5,522 nt of DNA, from NCBI GenBank assembly GCA_021107335.1, contig JAIOSZ010000295.1:1-5522 (forward strand), written 5' to 3'. Below are positions 4,360 through 5,522 of the stretch, piece after piece. Source of the stretch: Desulfuromonadaceae bacterium. Lineage in GTDB: Bacteria > Desulfobacterota > Desulfuromonadia > Desulfuromonadales > Syntrophotaleaceae. Under the pieces are notes generated by a model, which was not told the origin of the DNA, ran no database searches, and worked only from the letters and a program-made list of their open reading frames with translations. The position numbers and the translations under genes are program-made. Position 1 is the stretch's first letter, and the number at the start of each line of letters is the position of its first letter.

Positions 4360-5522
4360 TTAGTTCATAATGACCTCGGGAGCGAGGGCGACGCGCAATG
4401 CGCCCCAATGCTTGCCGTCGATCTTGATCGGCAAGGCAAATTCGCTCAGTACCTCGCCGGTATCGCGCAGGTAGCTGTGCAGTAATACTGGTTTGGTATT
4501 CTGCGCACTTTTTAGGCCAGCCTTATCGTCGAATATGCGCTTGTCGCGGCTGTTGATGCGATCGGTTTCAGGGTTTCCGGTTACCGTCTGCGCATAGATG
4601 CCATTGTGGGTTGGCGCGTAACCGTTGCTGTCGACGCACAGAACAAAGCTGCAACTCTTGAGACCATTCATCAGGTTGTCGGTCAGACCCTGTACTGCCC
4701 CGGCAAAAGCGTCATCGTAGCAGGTCTTGTACTTAGTAGGGGCGCTGCCAGGGATAGGCTGGTAGCTCTGGTCGAACACGTTAGTGCCCCGATTGTGCAG
4801 GTCCTGCAGAATGTCTCGTACCTTGCGGCGCAGTTTCACTGCCTCGCCAACCACCTGCTCGCCATAGCCTGTGCCGGTTATGAATTTGGCATTGTTTTCC
4901 AGCAGACTTTCGGTGATTTCATAGAGCCCCTGGGACAGTTGCTGTCCTTCGGCCATCAGCTGTGAGACTTCTTGGCTTACCTCGCTGATGGTGGTGACTT
5001 TGCCGTGGATCTCGTCGTTGGCAGCGGATAGTTCTTCTACCGATGCCGTGATGCCCTGCAACTGGTCGTCGTTGCTTTCAAAGTCGCGGATCATGTCCTT
5101 GAAACTAGCTGAGGATTTTGCTACAGCGGTTTGTGTAATCTTGGCAAAATGACTGACTTCATTGGACTCCTCGATAGAGGTCTCAATGTGATTCAGCATG
5201 GTGTTGATTTTTTCGGCGATGTTTTCGCTGGCCACGTTGACTTCCTCAGCCAGCTTTTTCACCTCGTCGGCGACGATGGCGAAGCCCTTACCGGCCTGGC
5301 CAGCCCGTGCTGCCTCGATGGCAGCGTTGAGGGACAAAAGCGAGGTCTGGGTGGCGATCGACTTGATCAGTGTGACAATTTTTTTGATTTCCTGCGACTC
5401 GGCATCCATCTGGTTGATGGTCTCCGTGTAGCTGCCAATCTTTTCGGTCATGGAGTTCATGTGACCATTGACATCCATTAGCTCCTGAAAGGAAACTTTG
5501 GCGGTCTCCAGGTTGTTGCTGG
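4360..5522 (-). CDS. Methyl-accepting chemotaxis protein with C-terminal sensor domain (5' end outside window)
   Basis: The last 386 or so residues of a chemoreceptor. The frame stays open through the right edge (residues read [14 protein letters not shown] before the first Met at 5478), so the true start and any transmembrane or HAMP part lie outside. Fragment residues 54-93 are the highly conserved hairpin tip that contacts CheA and CheW ([20 protein letters not shown], then [17 protein letters not shown]). Helical, heptad-rich sequence flanks it on both sides. About 140 residues follow the signalling helices and form a separate globular domain containing [49 protein letters not shown] and HWGALRVAL. 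This resembles the Cache/PAS-like C-terminal sensor recalled from many proteobacterial receptors. A sensor after the signalling domain suggests detection of a cytoplasmic cue. No C-terminal NWETF-type CheR/CheB tether is present; the protein ends EVIMN. The ligand is unknown. The gene is convergent with the Cys-cluster gene. Confidence 0.92.
   Translation of the reverse strand, partial: SNNLETAKVSFQELMDVNGHMNSMTEKIGSYTETINQMDAESQEIKKIVTLIKSIATQTSLLSLNAAIEAARAGQAGKGFAIVADEVKKLAEEVNVASENIAEKINTMLNHIETSIEESNEVSHFAKITQTAVAKSSASFKDMIRDFESNDDQLQGITASVEELSAANDEIHGKVTTISEVSQEVSQLMAEGQQLSQGLYEITESLLENNAKFITGTGYGEQVVGEAVKLRRKVRDILQDLHNRGTNVFDQSYQPIPGSAPTKYKTCYDDAFAGAVQGLTDNLMNGLKSCSFVLCVDSNGYAPTHNGIYAQTVTGNPETDRINSRDKRIFDDKAGLKSAQNTKPVLLHSYLRDTGEVLSEFALPIKIDGKHWGALRVALAPEVIMN

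Noticed and set aside
4606..4965. Plus-strand open frames inside the chemoreceptor gene (also 5131-5481)
   Set aside because: They are the antisense of conserved chemoreceptor coding sequence, with no supporting motif or ribosome site.
1..5522. Mobile elements, CRISPR arrays, tRNA or rRNA genes
   Set aside because: No transposase or integrase motifs, terminal repeats, spaced direct repeats or tRNA cloverleaf sequences were seen on either strand.

Overview
The window looks like chromosomal DNA of a nitrogen-fixing, motile, Gram-negative bacterium. The likely group is Desulfuromonadales/Geobacter-type Desulfobacterota. Reasons: a eukaryote-like citrate synthase of the kind known from Geobacter, a stand-alone ANTAR response regulator of the type that controls nitrogen fixation in Geobacter sulfurreducens (GnfR), a Cys-cluster (YkgJ-type) protein, and a chemoreceptor with a C-terminal sensor. 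This assignment is from remembered family resemblance and was not tested by a search.

Layout. (1) 2-769 (+): the 3' part of citrate synthase, closed by a strong intrinsic terminator at 807-836. (2) 837-976: a short regulatory region with an 18-bp perfect palindrome (848-865) and a good sigma-54 type -24/-12 element (893-908). (3) 977-3253 (+): a tightly packed three-gene unit. It holds a receiver-ANTAR response regulator, then DraT (NAD+-dinitrogenase-reductase ADP-ribosyltransferase) overlapping it by 1 nt, then DraG (the matching ADP-ribosyl glycohydrolase), whose longest reading overlaps draT by 8 nt. (4) 3254-3496: about 240 bases without a clear gene but with several inverted repeats and no recognisable terminator. 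(5) 3497-4231 (+): a CxxxCxxCC metal-cluster protein of unknown function. (6) 4298-4334: a bidirectional terminator between convergent genes. (7) 4360-5522 (-): the 3' part of a methyl-accepting chemotaxis protein with its sensory domain at the C-terminus.

How the genes work together. DraT and DraG form the reversible switch that turns nitrogenase off and on by ADP-ribosylating the Fe protein NifH. The ANTAR regulator upstream should bind nascent mRNA leaders and prevent termination. If the unit is one operon, it joins a transcript-level regulator (by family) to a post-translational nitrogenase switch, and the sigma-54 element would place it under nitrogen control. This linkage is the most interesting content of the window. 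The citrate synthase, Cys-cluster and chemoreceptor genes look like unrelated neighbours.
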